11,014 bases of DNA, from positions 1-11,014 of the forward strand of contig JAFGHG010000179.1 of NCBI GenBank assembly GCA_016939345.1, written 5' to 3'. A program made the translations under genes and the position numbers. Source of the DNA: Candidatus Omnitrophota bacterium (GTDB taxonomy: Bacteria; Omnitrophota; Gorgyraeia; Duberdicusellales; 4484-171). The stretch's first letter is position 1; each line of letters opens with the position of its first letter. Shown here piece by piece: positions 1 through 6,808 of this stretch. Below the pieces are notes generated by a model, which searched no databases, was not told the origin of the DNA, and worked only from the letters and a program-made list of their open reading frames with translations.

Positions 1-2629
1 AAAATATGAGGAAAAAGGCCAAAGTAAAAGCCTGTAAAAAACTACGGGCTGATTTAATATTTTCTTCCTGTTCGCCGCCAAAACTTATACGGTAGCCAGG
101 ATAATCTTTTGGCACCGAAGCAAACTCTTTGAGCAAAAGGTTATTTGCCTGCAAGGAGGTGATATTTTTTTTATCGACATCAGCCCGGATAGTCACCACC
201 CGTTTTCCATCAAGATGCTTTATCCTGGCCATAGATATCCTATCCTCTAATTCTGCAACCTCCTTTAAAGGCACTAAATTACCGAATTTATTAGGGATAA
301 ACACTTTTTCAAAAATATCCCTCTTGTCGCGCAAGGCCTCTGGAAAACGCACTAAGACATCTATCTCCTCTTCAGCTTTTACCGGCTTGATAGAAGTTGC
401 TATACCGCCTTTAAAGGCGTGGCGTATGGACGCTGCTATTTCTCCTACGGTAAGATAAGCCTGGGCAGCTTTGTCTTCGTCAATCTTGACCATTATTTCG
501 CCCCGGCCTACCTCGTAATCACTGCTTATATCAGACACTCCTTTCAGCCCCTCTAAATAAGTAATTACTTTATTAGCTATCTCATCCAAAATCTTAAAAT
601 CCTCACCCCTTATTTGAAAAGCTATGGGTTTTCCTACCGGTGGTCCGCCCTGGCCCTTTTCAAAATAAATTTTGTCAAAACCCTGGACCTTTTTTATTTT
701 GGGCCGAAGTTCCTCTATTATCTGGTTGACACTCTTCTTCCGCTGGGAATATGGGGTTAAATAAACTGTTATCTGGGCATTATGGCTTCCTGATTTGCCG
801 TAAGGATCAAACATCCAGGTCTCTCCAATGGTCCCGACATCGGTTGTATAAGCATCGAGCTGATTTTTAGGAAGGCTCTCTACCGCTTTTTCAACTTCGA
901 TCATCAGCTTGTTGGTCTCGTAAAGATTTGTCCCGGCCGGAGCCTCAGCCCGGATGTAAAACTGTTCAATCCCCTCTTCAGATGAAAAAAGCACAAACGG
1001 CATCCTGGCGGCTACGATTCCGGTCAAAACCAAAAGGCATAATAAACCAAACAAGACTTTATAGCGGTTATCTAAAGCTTTATTAAGGGTTCTGGTATAA
1101 AAAGCAAGCAGCTTCTTAAACCAAGGCGTTTCATTGCGGGATTTAAACTTCCTGCCCTTGTGGATAAAATCGGCAAAATGCGAAGGAAGAATTACCAGGG
1201 CTTCAAAAAGTGAAGCAATCAAGGCTATTATTACAACCAGAGGTATTCCCCATATAAACTTGCCTAACATGCCTTCTAAAAATAAAAGGGGACAAAAGGC
1301 TGCTATAGTAGTTATAACCGTGCTCGTTACCGGCTTTACCACTTCCTGAGTTCCGACAATGGCAGCCTGACGCGGATCCATACCTTGCTCAATATAACGC
1401 GTGCAGTTTTCAGCAATAATTATCCCGTCATCGACCAGCATTCCCAGCACTATTATCAGCCCGAACATAGTAACCAGGTTAACGCTTAAGTCAATAAAGC
1501 CCATGACAGCCAGGGTGGCGCAAAAAGCAATCGGTATGCCTAAAGCAGTAAGGGCAGCGACCCGGAAATTTAAAAAAATCATCAAAACACAGCAGACAAG
1601 AAAAAGCCCTACAATGCCGTTATTTTTAAGAACTCCCAGCCTGCGTTCTATATAGTAGGAAATATCATTGATGTAAGAAGCTTTTAACTTAGGGTCAACA
1701 TCTTTTAAAAAGGCCTCAGTTTCTTTTTTGACAAGTTCTACGATCTTTACAGTATCTCCGGTTGCCCGCTTGATAACAGTAAGTATTACTGAGCGGGTAC
1801 CGTAACTTTTATTGATAACGTCTTCATCCTCAAAAGCAAAACGGACTTTAGCTACATCGCCAACTCTCAGCCAATTACCGAATTCATTAGCTCTGATGAT
1901 AACATTTTCGATGTCTTCTGTAGTAAAAAATTCACCTGTAGTCCTTATGCTGAATTCTTTCTCCCCGCGCAGTTTTCCTCCAGGTATGCTGATATTCTGA
2001 TTACTTAAGGCCTGCATTACCTCTTCAAGGCTTACGTGCAGTTCCTTAACCTTATCCGGATCTACTTCTACCCAGACTTCCTTGTTTCTGAATCCCTTTA
2101 AGGAAACCGAAGAAACTCCGGGAACATCCGCCAGCACATCCTCCAGGCTTTCAGCATAATCCTGAAGCACTGTTTCTTCTAAAGCGCCGCTTAAGGCAAT
2201 TTGTACTACCGGTATCTCTCCTGATGTTATCTCTATAACCGAAGGGTCGTCTTCTATCGTCTTGGGAAGATCCCTGACCCGGTCAACAGCTTCTTTTATA
2301 TCATCAACAACTTTACTCTTGTCTTTGACGTCCTGGCTGATCTTTACCATTATGTTGGAAAGGTTCTCTATAGATGTAGAATTCATCTCCTCTATACCGT
2401 CAACCCCCTTTACCTCATTTTCTATAGGAACTGTTACCAAGCGCTCTACCTCCTCAGGAGCGGCTCCGGGGAAAACTGTGCTGACCAAGACAATATCGTA
2501 AGATACTTCGGGAAAAGCCTCCCTTCGGATTTTATAGATAAAAAGAGTATAGAATCCGGCTAAAAGAACAAACAGAGAGATCAAATTTATCAGTAAAGAA
2601 TGTTTTACGGAAAAATCAGCTATTTTCAT
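1..2629 (-). CDS. RND-family (HAE1/AcrB-like) efflux permease, partial (3' end off the left edge)
   Basis: This is the inner-membrane proton-driven pump of a tripartite efflux system. The frame is open from an ATG at 2629 to the window edge, giving about 876 residues without a stop. It starts with MKIADFSVKHSLL and a first membrane helix, followed by the family motif VFPGAAPEEVE and then VTVPIEN. The helix-4 motif LVDDGIIIAEN has its proton-relay aspartates at about residues 400-401, matching D407/D408 of E. coli AcrB. The visible part ends in the helix that begins the second membrane half, so roughly 150-170 residues are missing compared with AcrB (1049). It lies 63 bp after the tolC-like gene, probably in the same operon. 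No Shine-Dalgarno is visible: the ATG is preceded by nine T and a 7-bp-period AT repeat. Substrate cannot be told. The family call is secure; the HAE1 subclass is likely. Confidence 0.95.
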   Translation of the reverse strand, partial: MKIADFSVKHSLLINLISLFVLLAGFYTLFIYKIRREAFPEVSYDIVLVSTVFPGAAPEEVERLVTVPIENEVKGVDGIEEMNSTSIENLSNIMVKISQDVKDKSKVVDDIKEAVDRVRDLPKTIEDDPSVIEITSGEIPVVQIALSGALEETVLQDYAESLEDVLADVPGVSSVSLKGFRNKEVWVEVDPDKVKELHVSLEEVMQALSNQNISIPGGKLRGEKEFSIRTTGEFFTTEDIENVIIRANEFGNWLRVGDVAKVRFAFEDEDVINKSYGTRSVILTVIKRATGDTVKIVELVKKETEAFLKDVDPKLKASYINDISYYIERRLGVLKNNGIVGLFLVCCVLMIFLNFRVAALTALGIPIAFCATLAVMGFIDLSVNLVTMFGLIIVLGMLVDDGIIIAENCTRYIEQGMDPRQAAIVGTQEVVKPVTSTVITTIAAFCPLLFLEGMLGKFIWGIPLVVIIALIASLFEALVILPSHFADFIHKGRKFKSRNETPWFKKLLAFYTRTLNKALDNRYKVLFGLLCLLVLTGIVAARMPFVLFSSEEGIEQFYIRAEAPAGTNLYETNKLMIEVEKAVESLPKNQLDAYTTDVGTIGETWMFDPYGKSGSHNAQITVYLTPYSQRKKSVNQIIEELRPKIKKVQGFDKIYFEKGQGGPPVGKPIAFQIRGEDFKILDEIANKVITYLEGLKGVSDISSDYEVGRGEIMVKIDEDKAAQAYLTVGEIAASIRHAFKGGIATSIKPVKAEEEIDVLVRFPEALRDKRDIFEKVFIPNKFGNLVPLKEVAELEDRISMARIKHLDGKRVVTIRADVDKKNITSLQANNLLLKEFASVPKDYPGYRISFGGEQEENIKSARSFLQAFTLAFFLIF

Positions 2630-2634
2630 AAAAA

Positions 2635-2662
2635 AAAATTAAAAATTTAAAATTGAAAATTT
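2635..2662. repeat. AT-rich heptad repeat, four AAAATTN units
   Basis: Four consecutive 7-bp units read on the plus strand as AAAATTA, AAAATTT, AAAATTG, AAAATTT, with exact period. They fill nearly half of the 63-bp gap between the tolC-like gene and the RND gene, and end 5 bp from the RND start codon. The rest of the gap is also almost pure A/T, with an A7-T7 run. Its 7-bp period matches the larger element at 8984-9078. Confidence 0.6.
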
Positions 2663-2692
2663 AACCTAAAAAAATTTTTTTATTTTTTGTCT

Positions 2693-4204
2693 TTACAAAG
2701 GATCTTGCCAGTATTTTTCAAGAAGGATGTTTTTGCCTAAATCCAGTTCAAGAAGGCTTAAACGGTAATTATATAAGGACGTGGCCAAGGCCAGCTCAGC
2801 TTGAAACAGGTCTTCTTCATAACGGACAAGAGTATCAGCATTGCTTCTGCCGTAAGCAAGCCGCTTTTTTTCCTCCTCTAGCTTGCTCCTCTGCAGGCTT
2901 GCTGTCTTTTCGTATAACCTTATCTGTTTAGCATAAGTATTTACTTTATTGACATCGTTATTCAACTCTTTTATTATTTTTCTTTCTATCTGCTGAAATT
3001 TAGCTGCCAGCTGCTGTTTCTTTAAATTTGTAAATTCAAGATCCGCTCTTTCAGCGTTTTGTTCTAAGGGAAACTTGAGATTAAGGCCAACATAAAGCTG
3101 ATCGGTGTTTTCTCCGGCTAAATGGCCCCATGCTGTCTCAGGATTATCGTCCAGGTTGTTACGGGAAAAAGTTGCTTCTAAATCTATTTCAGGAAATAAA
3201 GCGTTCTTTTTAACTACCAGCTCTATATCGTTTTTTGTTAATTCATTCTTAATAATCTTGTAATCTCTTCTATTGCCTAAGGCCTGATTTAATTCCTCAT
3301 AAAAATCTGCCTTCTTTGGTTCGGTCTTTAAATTATCCTTTAATATAAGCTTTGTGTCAGCTTCCGGGACATTGAGCAGGAATAATAAGTCATTATTTGC
3401 TGTTTCAAGAGCCAATTCTGCTAATTTCAGGGATATTTCCCTGGTTACAACCAAAGCCTCTACTGCAAGAAACTCACCCGCCTCGACCAGACCCAAAGGC
3501 TTTTTTTCCTTGTAAACCTCGTATAGCTTACTGGCTTCTTCCAGCATATCTTTAGACACTCTTACTTCCTGCTCCCGGAGGGCAAGAAGCCAGAAAGCTT
3601 TCTGAACCGAAAAAATCGCCTCCTCTATATCATCCAGTGAAGTAAATTCAGAATTTTCTATATCAATTGTGGTCAGCTTTAAATCTGAACGGTCAGACAG
3701 GCCGAAAAAGTTTTTTCCCAGAGCCTGTTTTACAGAAAAACCTAACCTGGCATCATTATAAGGATTCAGAGAGCTGAAAGTGCTGTTTGTGCGCATTTTT
3801 GATGTACTGGCATCCATAGATAAAGTAGTCCCGCTGGGCAGTTTCTTTTCCAAGCCAAGGCTGTATCGGGTATTCCTCGAATCAGTCCCGGCAAAAACAC
3901 TTGCCTGCTCACTGCGGTCACGGGAAAAGGAAGCGGCAGCTGTAAGAAAGGTATCAAACATAGACCTTACTTTTCTCAAGGAAGTCCTGCTTAGATAAGC
4001 ATCGAATTTGGCGATCTGAATATCAAGGTTATTTTCAAGAGCTAACCTGGTCACTTCCTCAAGCGAAAGCAGGATTTCCTGCTGAGGGTTGGCTGTATCT
4101 TGATCCTGGCTCCGGGCAAAGCTAAAAGAAAAATCAGAAAATAAAAACCCTGCTGCCATCAAGTAAAAAAGAAGAGTGCATCTGAATTTATTATTATCTC
4201 TCAT
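2693..4204 (-). CDS. TolC-family outer-membrane efflux protein
   Basis: This is the outer-membrane channel of the efflux system, 503 residues, a normal length for the family. An N-terminal Sec signal peptide (hydrophobic about 10-30, likely cleaved after the SFA at 28-30) fits export. The first OEP repeat begins with LSLEEVTRLALENN (about 46-59). The middle and C-terminal thirds are long charged helices typical of the periplasmic barrel, with ALFPEIDLEATFS and LKFPLEQNAERADLE marking the second repeat. The ATG at 4204 overlaps the end of the marR gene by 11 bp, so translation is probably coupled; only a weak AGGCGG-like site precedes it. Order marR, tolC, RND on one strand argues for one transcript. 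It could serve another exporter type, since TolC proteins are shared, but the neighbour makes RND the natural partner. Confidence 0.92.
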   Translation of the reverse strand: MRDNNKFRCTLLFYLMAAGFLFSDFSFSFARSQDQDTANPQQEILLSLEEVTRLALENNLDIQIAKFDAYLSRTSLRKVRSMFDTFLTAAASFSRDRSEQASVFAGTDSRNTRYSLGLEKKLPSGTTLSMDASTSKMRTNSTFSSLNPYNDARLGFSVKQALGKNFFGLSDRSDLKLTTIDIENSEFTSLDDIEEAIFSVQKAFWLLALREQEVRVSKDMLEEASKLYEVYKEKKPLGLVEAGEFLAVEALVVTREISLKLAELALETANNDLLFLLNVPEADTKLILKDNLKTEPKKADFYEELNQALGNRRDYKIIKNELTKNDIELVVKKNALFPEIDLEATFSRNNLDDNPETAWGHLAGENTDQLYVGLNLKFPLEQNAERADLEFTNLKKQQLAAKFQQIERKIIKELNNDVNKVNTYAKQIRLYEKTASLQRSKLEEEKKRLAYGRSNADTLVRYEEDLFQAELALATSLYNYRLSLLELDLGKNILLEKYWQDPL

Positions 4205-4649
4205 CGATAGTCCGCCTAACCTTACGGATAAGCTTCAAGTAAGTTTGTCTTTCGCTATCGGTAAAACCAGAAAACATCTTTTCAATAAGTTTTTTTCTAA
4301 AGGAGATTATATCGACAACAGCTTTTGTTCCGGTCGAAGTAATTTGAACTATTATGACCCTGCGGTCAGCGGGGTCAGAAACACGCTTGACCTTATTCAA
4401 GCTTATCAGCCTGTCGACCATACCGGTGGCTGCCGGAAGGCTTATGCCTAAAGAAGAGGCTATATCCTTCATCTTTATCGGACCTTTTGTGTAAAGAAGC
4501 TCAAGAAGGATATACTGAGGAAAAGTGATCTTGCCTTTGGTAAAAGCATCGGCCCTGCTCTTAAGCATGGTATGAGATGCTTTGTGGATCAGAGAAAGGC
4601 TCTGGACCATTTCTTCGGCAAAATCAGATAAATCCGCCCCCTTATTCAT
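4194..4649 (-). CDS. MarR-family transcriptional regulator
   Basis: A 151-residue winged-helix DNA-binding protein, standard for MarR dimers. The core runs from about residue 41 (ITFPQYILLELL), through the helix-turn-helix KMKDIASSLGISLPAATGMVDRL (59-81, recognition helix within 70-81), to the wing with the family DPADRRV signature (92-98). The flanking N- and C-terminal helices would form the dimer interface. Start ATG 4649 is well supported by a perfect AGGAGG at 4655-4660, five bases upstream. As first gene of the efflux operon it most likely represses its own promoter and is released by a small, often aromatic ligand; this is family knowledge plus context. Two inverted repeats in its upstream region are good operator candidates. 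The ligand cannot be predicted. Confidence 0.93.
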   Translation of the reverse strand: MNKGADLSDFAEEMVQSLSLIHKASHTMLKSRADAFTKGKITFPQYILLELLYTKGPIKMKDIASSLGISLPAATGMVDRLISLNKVKRVSDPADRRVIIVQITSTGTKAVVDIISFRKKLIEKMFSGFTDSERQTYLKLIRKVRRTIDER

Positions 4650-4660
4650 TTAATCCTCCT

Positions 4661-4683
4661 AATAATTAACTATATTAACTATT
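4661..4683. promoter_or_regulatory. Inverted repeat in the marR leader, candidate operator
   Basis: A 23-bp imperfect palindrome with 9-bp arms AATAATTAA and TTAACTATT (8 of 9 pair) around a 5-bp spacer. It lies just downstream of the predicted transcription start (about 4687) and just upstream of the marR ribosome site. ATTAACT also recurs as direct copies at 4665, 4674 and 4681. Size and placement fit a MarR-type site that would block elongation or initiation. Confidence 0.5.
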
Positions 4684-4693
4684 AACTGCCCAA

Positions 4694-4722
4694 AGTATAC
4701 CTTATTTATCATTCATTGTCAA
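4694..4722 (-). promoter_or_regulatory. Sigma-70-type promoter of the marR-tolC-RND operon
   Basis: On the minus strand a perfect -35 TTGACA (4722-4717) is followed after exactly 17 bp by TATACT (4699-4694), five of six matches to the -10 consensus. The predicted start is about 4687, giving a leader of about 37 nt before marR. This is the strongest promoter in the window, the kind expected to need a repressor. Confidence 0.8.
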
Positions 4723-4729
4723 TGATAAA
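4705..4729. promoter_or_regulatory. Perfect 9-bp-arm palindrome covering the -35 box, candidate operator
   Basis: TTTATCATT and AATGATAAA are exact inverted arms separated by 7 bp. The -35 hexamer (4717-4722) lies inside. A protein bound here would occlude RNA polymerase. The half-site differs from that of the downstream palindrome at 4661-4683, so a second regulator is possible. It lacks the GC stem and following T-run of a terminator on the minus strand. Confidence 0.55.
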
Positions 4730-4769
4730 AAGATGTTTTTTTAAAATTTGGTTAAGGCAAGGCTGGAAC

Positions 4770-5561
4770 TTACAGGCTTTTTTTGCTTTTCTCCTCCAGG
4801 ATCTGACGTTCCCGGCGGCTTAAACTGGAAATGCCTTTTTTGGATATCTTATCTAATATCCGGTCTACTTCATTATCAAGGTTTTCGAACCTTGTCTTCC
4901 GGCTCTTTCTGCCGGGTGGGCCCTTCCTCTTAAAATTAAGACTGAAATCCACACCGAGAAGCTTATGTTTGAGCCATTCGCTCTTTAGGTAGAGAAAACC
5001 GAATAATCCTCCGCCTAAATGGGCAAAGTGAGCTATTCCATTAGACGAAGAAGAAAAGGCCCCTAATATGCTCATGGCCATGATTAATATGACAAAATGT
5101 CTTATTTTCATAGGAAAAAGAAAGAATACAAGGACTAGGGCTTCGGGAAATATAAAAGCGCAGGCAACAAGCAGCCCGTATATAGCTCCGGATGCGCCGA
5201 TAATCGAGGCATTAAATGAAAAAATAAAACTGCACAAAGCAGCCCCTATTCCGGAAAAGAAATAATAGACCAGAAACTCTCTGCTGCCCCAGACCCTTTC
5301 AAGAGAAGGCCCGCAGAAATAAAGAATCAACATATTCCAAACTAAATGCATGATGTCATGGTGCAAAAACATATAAGTAAATAACTGCCATATTTTGAAT
5401 TCATGAAAGACCTCGTGGGGAGTCATGGCAAGCTCACTCCAAGGCAAGGACCTGAACAAATAGGAAGCAAGAAAGACTGCAGTATTTATAATCAGCAATT
5501 TCTTGACTGAAGGAGTAAGAAATTGTCCAAAGCCAGAGCTAGGATTTCTGTATTGAGGCAT
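4770..5561 (-). CDS. Rhomboid-family intramembrane serine protease with C-terminal cytoplasmic tail
   Basis: A polytopic membrane protein of 263 residues that would cleave transmembrane substrates within the bilayer. The serine motif GASGAIYG places the catalytic Ser at about residue 124, and HFAHLGGG places the catalytic His at about 181. The oxyanion-side pair H72/N76 sits in HDIMHLVWNM, equivalent to H150/N154 of E. coli GlpG. Six hydrophobic segments lie between about 18 and 195. A basic linker (KRKGPPGRKSRK) then leads to a short helical tail ending ISSLSRRERQILEE, as seen in many bacterial rhomboids (DUF6576-like). I place the start at ATG 5561, not the in-frame GTG at 5570, because AGGTGAG overlaps that GTG and sits 5-6 bases before the ATG as its Shine-Dalgarno. 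It diverges from amrS; no substrate is evident. Confidence 0.93.
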   Translation of the reverse strand: MPQYRNPSSGFGQFLTPSVKKLLIINTAVFLASYLFRSLPWSELAMTPHEVFHEFKIWQLFTYMFLHHDIMHLVWNMLILYFCGPSLERVWGSREFLVYYFFSGIGAALCSFIFSFNASIIGASGAIYGLLVACAFIFPEALVLVFFLFPMKIRHFVILIMAMSILGAFSSSSNGIAHFAHLGGGLFGFLYLKSEWLKHKLLGVDFSLNFKRKGPPGRKSRKTRFENLDNEVDRILDKISKKGISSLSRRERQILEEKSKKSL

Positions 5562-5582
5562 ATATCTCACCTTTTTTTGTTT

Positions 5583-5591
5583 ATTATAACA
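5583..5591 (-). promoter_or_regulatory. Extended -10 promoter for the rhomboid gene
   Basis: The minus strand reads TGTTATAAT, a perfect TATAAT with the TGn extension. The start would fall near 5576, leaving a 15-nt leader that holds the AGGTGAG ribosome site. No good -35 hexamer is found at 17 bp (the nearest is TTGTAT at 19 bp), as is common for extended -10 promoters. Confidence 0.6.
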
Positions 5592-5625
5592 TATATCAAG
5601 AATAATGATACAATCCCATTTGAAC

Positions 5626-5654
5626 TTGCATTAATGAATTTAAAGTCATAAAAT
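5626..5654 (+). promoter_or_regulatory. Possible promoter for amrS
   Basis: TTGCAT (5626-5631), 17 bp, then TAAAAT (5649-5654, five of six to consensus). The predicted start is about 5661, only two bases before the ATG, which has no Shine-Dalgarno. If right, the message is essentially leaderless. AT-rich DNA makes such matches easy, so support is modest. Confidence 0.35.
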
Positions 5655-5662
5655 AATAGCTG

Positions 5663-6793
5663 ATGTTAAACCATCTCTTAAGAAAAAACAATAGCCCCTC
5701 TATTGCCAGGCCTTTATTGCTACTGCTATGCTTATGTTTTGGTATTATGTTCAGCTTGGGAGCAGATTCAGAGAAGTCTTCGGATTTAAAAAAAGCTCTC
5801 TACTGGAAGGAATATGACCAGGGCCGCCTGCAATGCAATCTTTGCCCAAGGCGCTGCATACTGGCTTCGGGAGAAAAAGGCTTCTGCAGGGCTAGAAAGA
5901 ATATCTCTGGCGTGCTTTATACCTTAACCTACGGACAGCCAGTAGCATTACATGTTGACCCAATAGAAAAAAAACCCTTGGCCCATGTCTACCCGGGAAC
6001 AAAATCCTTCTCAATCGCTACAGCCGGATGCAATTTACGCTGTAAATTCTGTCAGAACTGGGAGATATCCCAGCTGGATGCTGAAAAGATAGATGTTAAG
6101 CCTCTATCCGCCCAAGAAATAGTAAATCAAGCTTTAGATTCAGGCTCAAAAACCATAGCCTTTACCTATACCGAACCGACCATCTTCTTTGAATATATGC
6201 TCGACATAGCCAAAGAAGCCAAGACAAAAGGCATAGATTGCGTCATGCATTCTGCAGGTTATATAAATGAAGAGCCTTTAAGAGAAATCTCAAAATATAT
6301 CACAGCTGCAAACATAGATCTAAAAGGATTTAAAGATAAATTTTATTCTGATTTTTGCGAGGGAGATGTCCAAACGGTATTAAGGACCCTTAAAATATTA
6401 AAAGAAGAAGGCGTATGGATTGAGATCACCAATCTGCTTATTCCCGGAGCAAACGACAGCCAAGAAGACTTAAAGGAACTTTGTGCCTGGGTCAAAGAAA
6501 ATCTGGGAGCTGATACTCCTATACACTTTTCAAGGTTCTATCCTCAATATAAACTCACCAACCTTTCCCCTACCCCTTTAAAAAGCCTGAAGAGGGCAGA
6601 AAAAATAGCTAAGGAAACAGGGCTGCATTTTATTTATATCGGAAATGTTCCCCTGCAAGTAGGCGAAGACACCTACTGCCCATATTGCCACAAGCTGCTG
6701 GTTAAAAGGATCGGCTATAGAGTTTTGCTGAATAGAATCAGTAACGGCCGATGCTCACACTGCAATAAAAAAATCGCCGGCATATGGGAATAA
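5663..6793 (+). CDS. amrS: AmmeMemoRadiSam system radical SAM enzyme with N-terminal signal-like extension
   Basis: A 376-residue radical SAM protein of the family paired with AMMECR1 and Memo proteins; the reaction is not established. The radical SAM cluster motif is C123-x3-C127-x2-C130 in AGCNLRCKFCQNW. An N-terminal cysteine cluster (C58, C61, C65, C75) starts the conserved part at CNLCPRRC, and C-terminal CPYC (339-342) and CSHC (364-367) form a zinc-ribbon-like end ahead of the closing IAGIWE, as usual in the family. The first 42 residues are extra: basic residues (R7, K8, R16), a hydrophobic run at about 17-33, then GADSEKSS. This resembles a Sec signal or membrane anchor and has no twin arginine. 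A stop at 5657-5659 excludes a longer ATG start. The internal Met29 has no ribosome site and would still leave part of the run. Family call firm; localisation uncertain. Confidence 0.9.
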   Translation: MLNHLLRKNNSPSIARPLLLLLCLCFGIMFSLGADSEKSSDLKKALYWKEYDQGRLQCNLCPRRCILASGEKGFCRARKNISGVLYTLTYGQPVALHVDPIEKKPLAHVYPGTKSFSIATAGCNLRCKFCQNWEISQLDAEKIDVKPLSAQEIVNQALDSGSKTIAFTYTEPTIFFEYMLDIAKEAKTKGIDCVMHSAGYINEEPLREISKYITAANIDLKGFKDKFYSDFCEGDVQTVLRTLKILKEEGVWIEITNLLIPGANDSQEDLKELCAWVKENLGADTPIHFSRFYPQYKLTNLSPTPLKSLKRAEKIAKETGLHFIYIGNVPLQVGEDTYCPYCHKLLVKRIGYRVLLNRISNGRCSHCNKKIAGIWE

Positions 6794-6808
6794 TCAAGAA
6801 AGGCCTGC

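Noticed and set aside
129..2501. Five plus-strand open frames of 62-109 codons
   Set aside because: They are antisense to the continuous RND reading frame, which has strong family motifs throughout; they show no recognisable domains or ribosome sites.
4176..4451. 91-codon plus-strand frame across the marR/tolC junction
   Set aside because: Antisense to two well-recognised genes, with no family resemblance.
4705..4729. The perfect palindrome as a terminator of the rhomboid transcript
   Set aside because: The stem is AT-only apart from one C-G pair, there is no T-run after it on the minus strand, and it covers a -35 box; an operator is the better reading.
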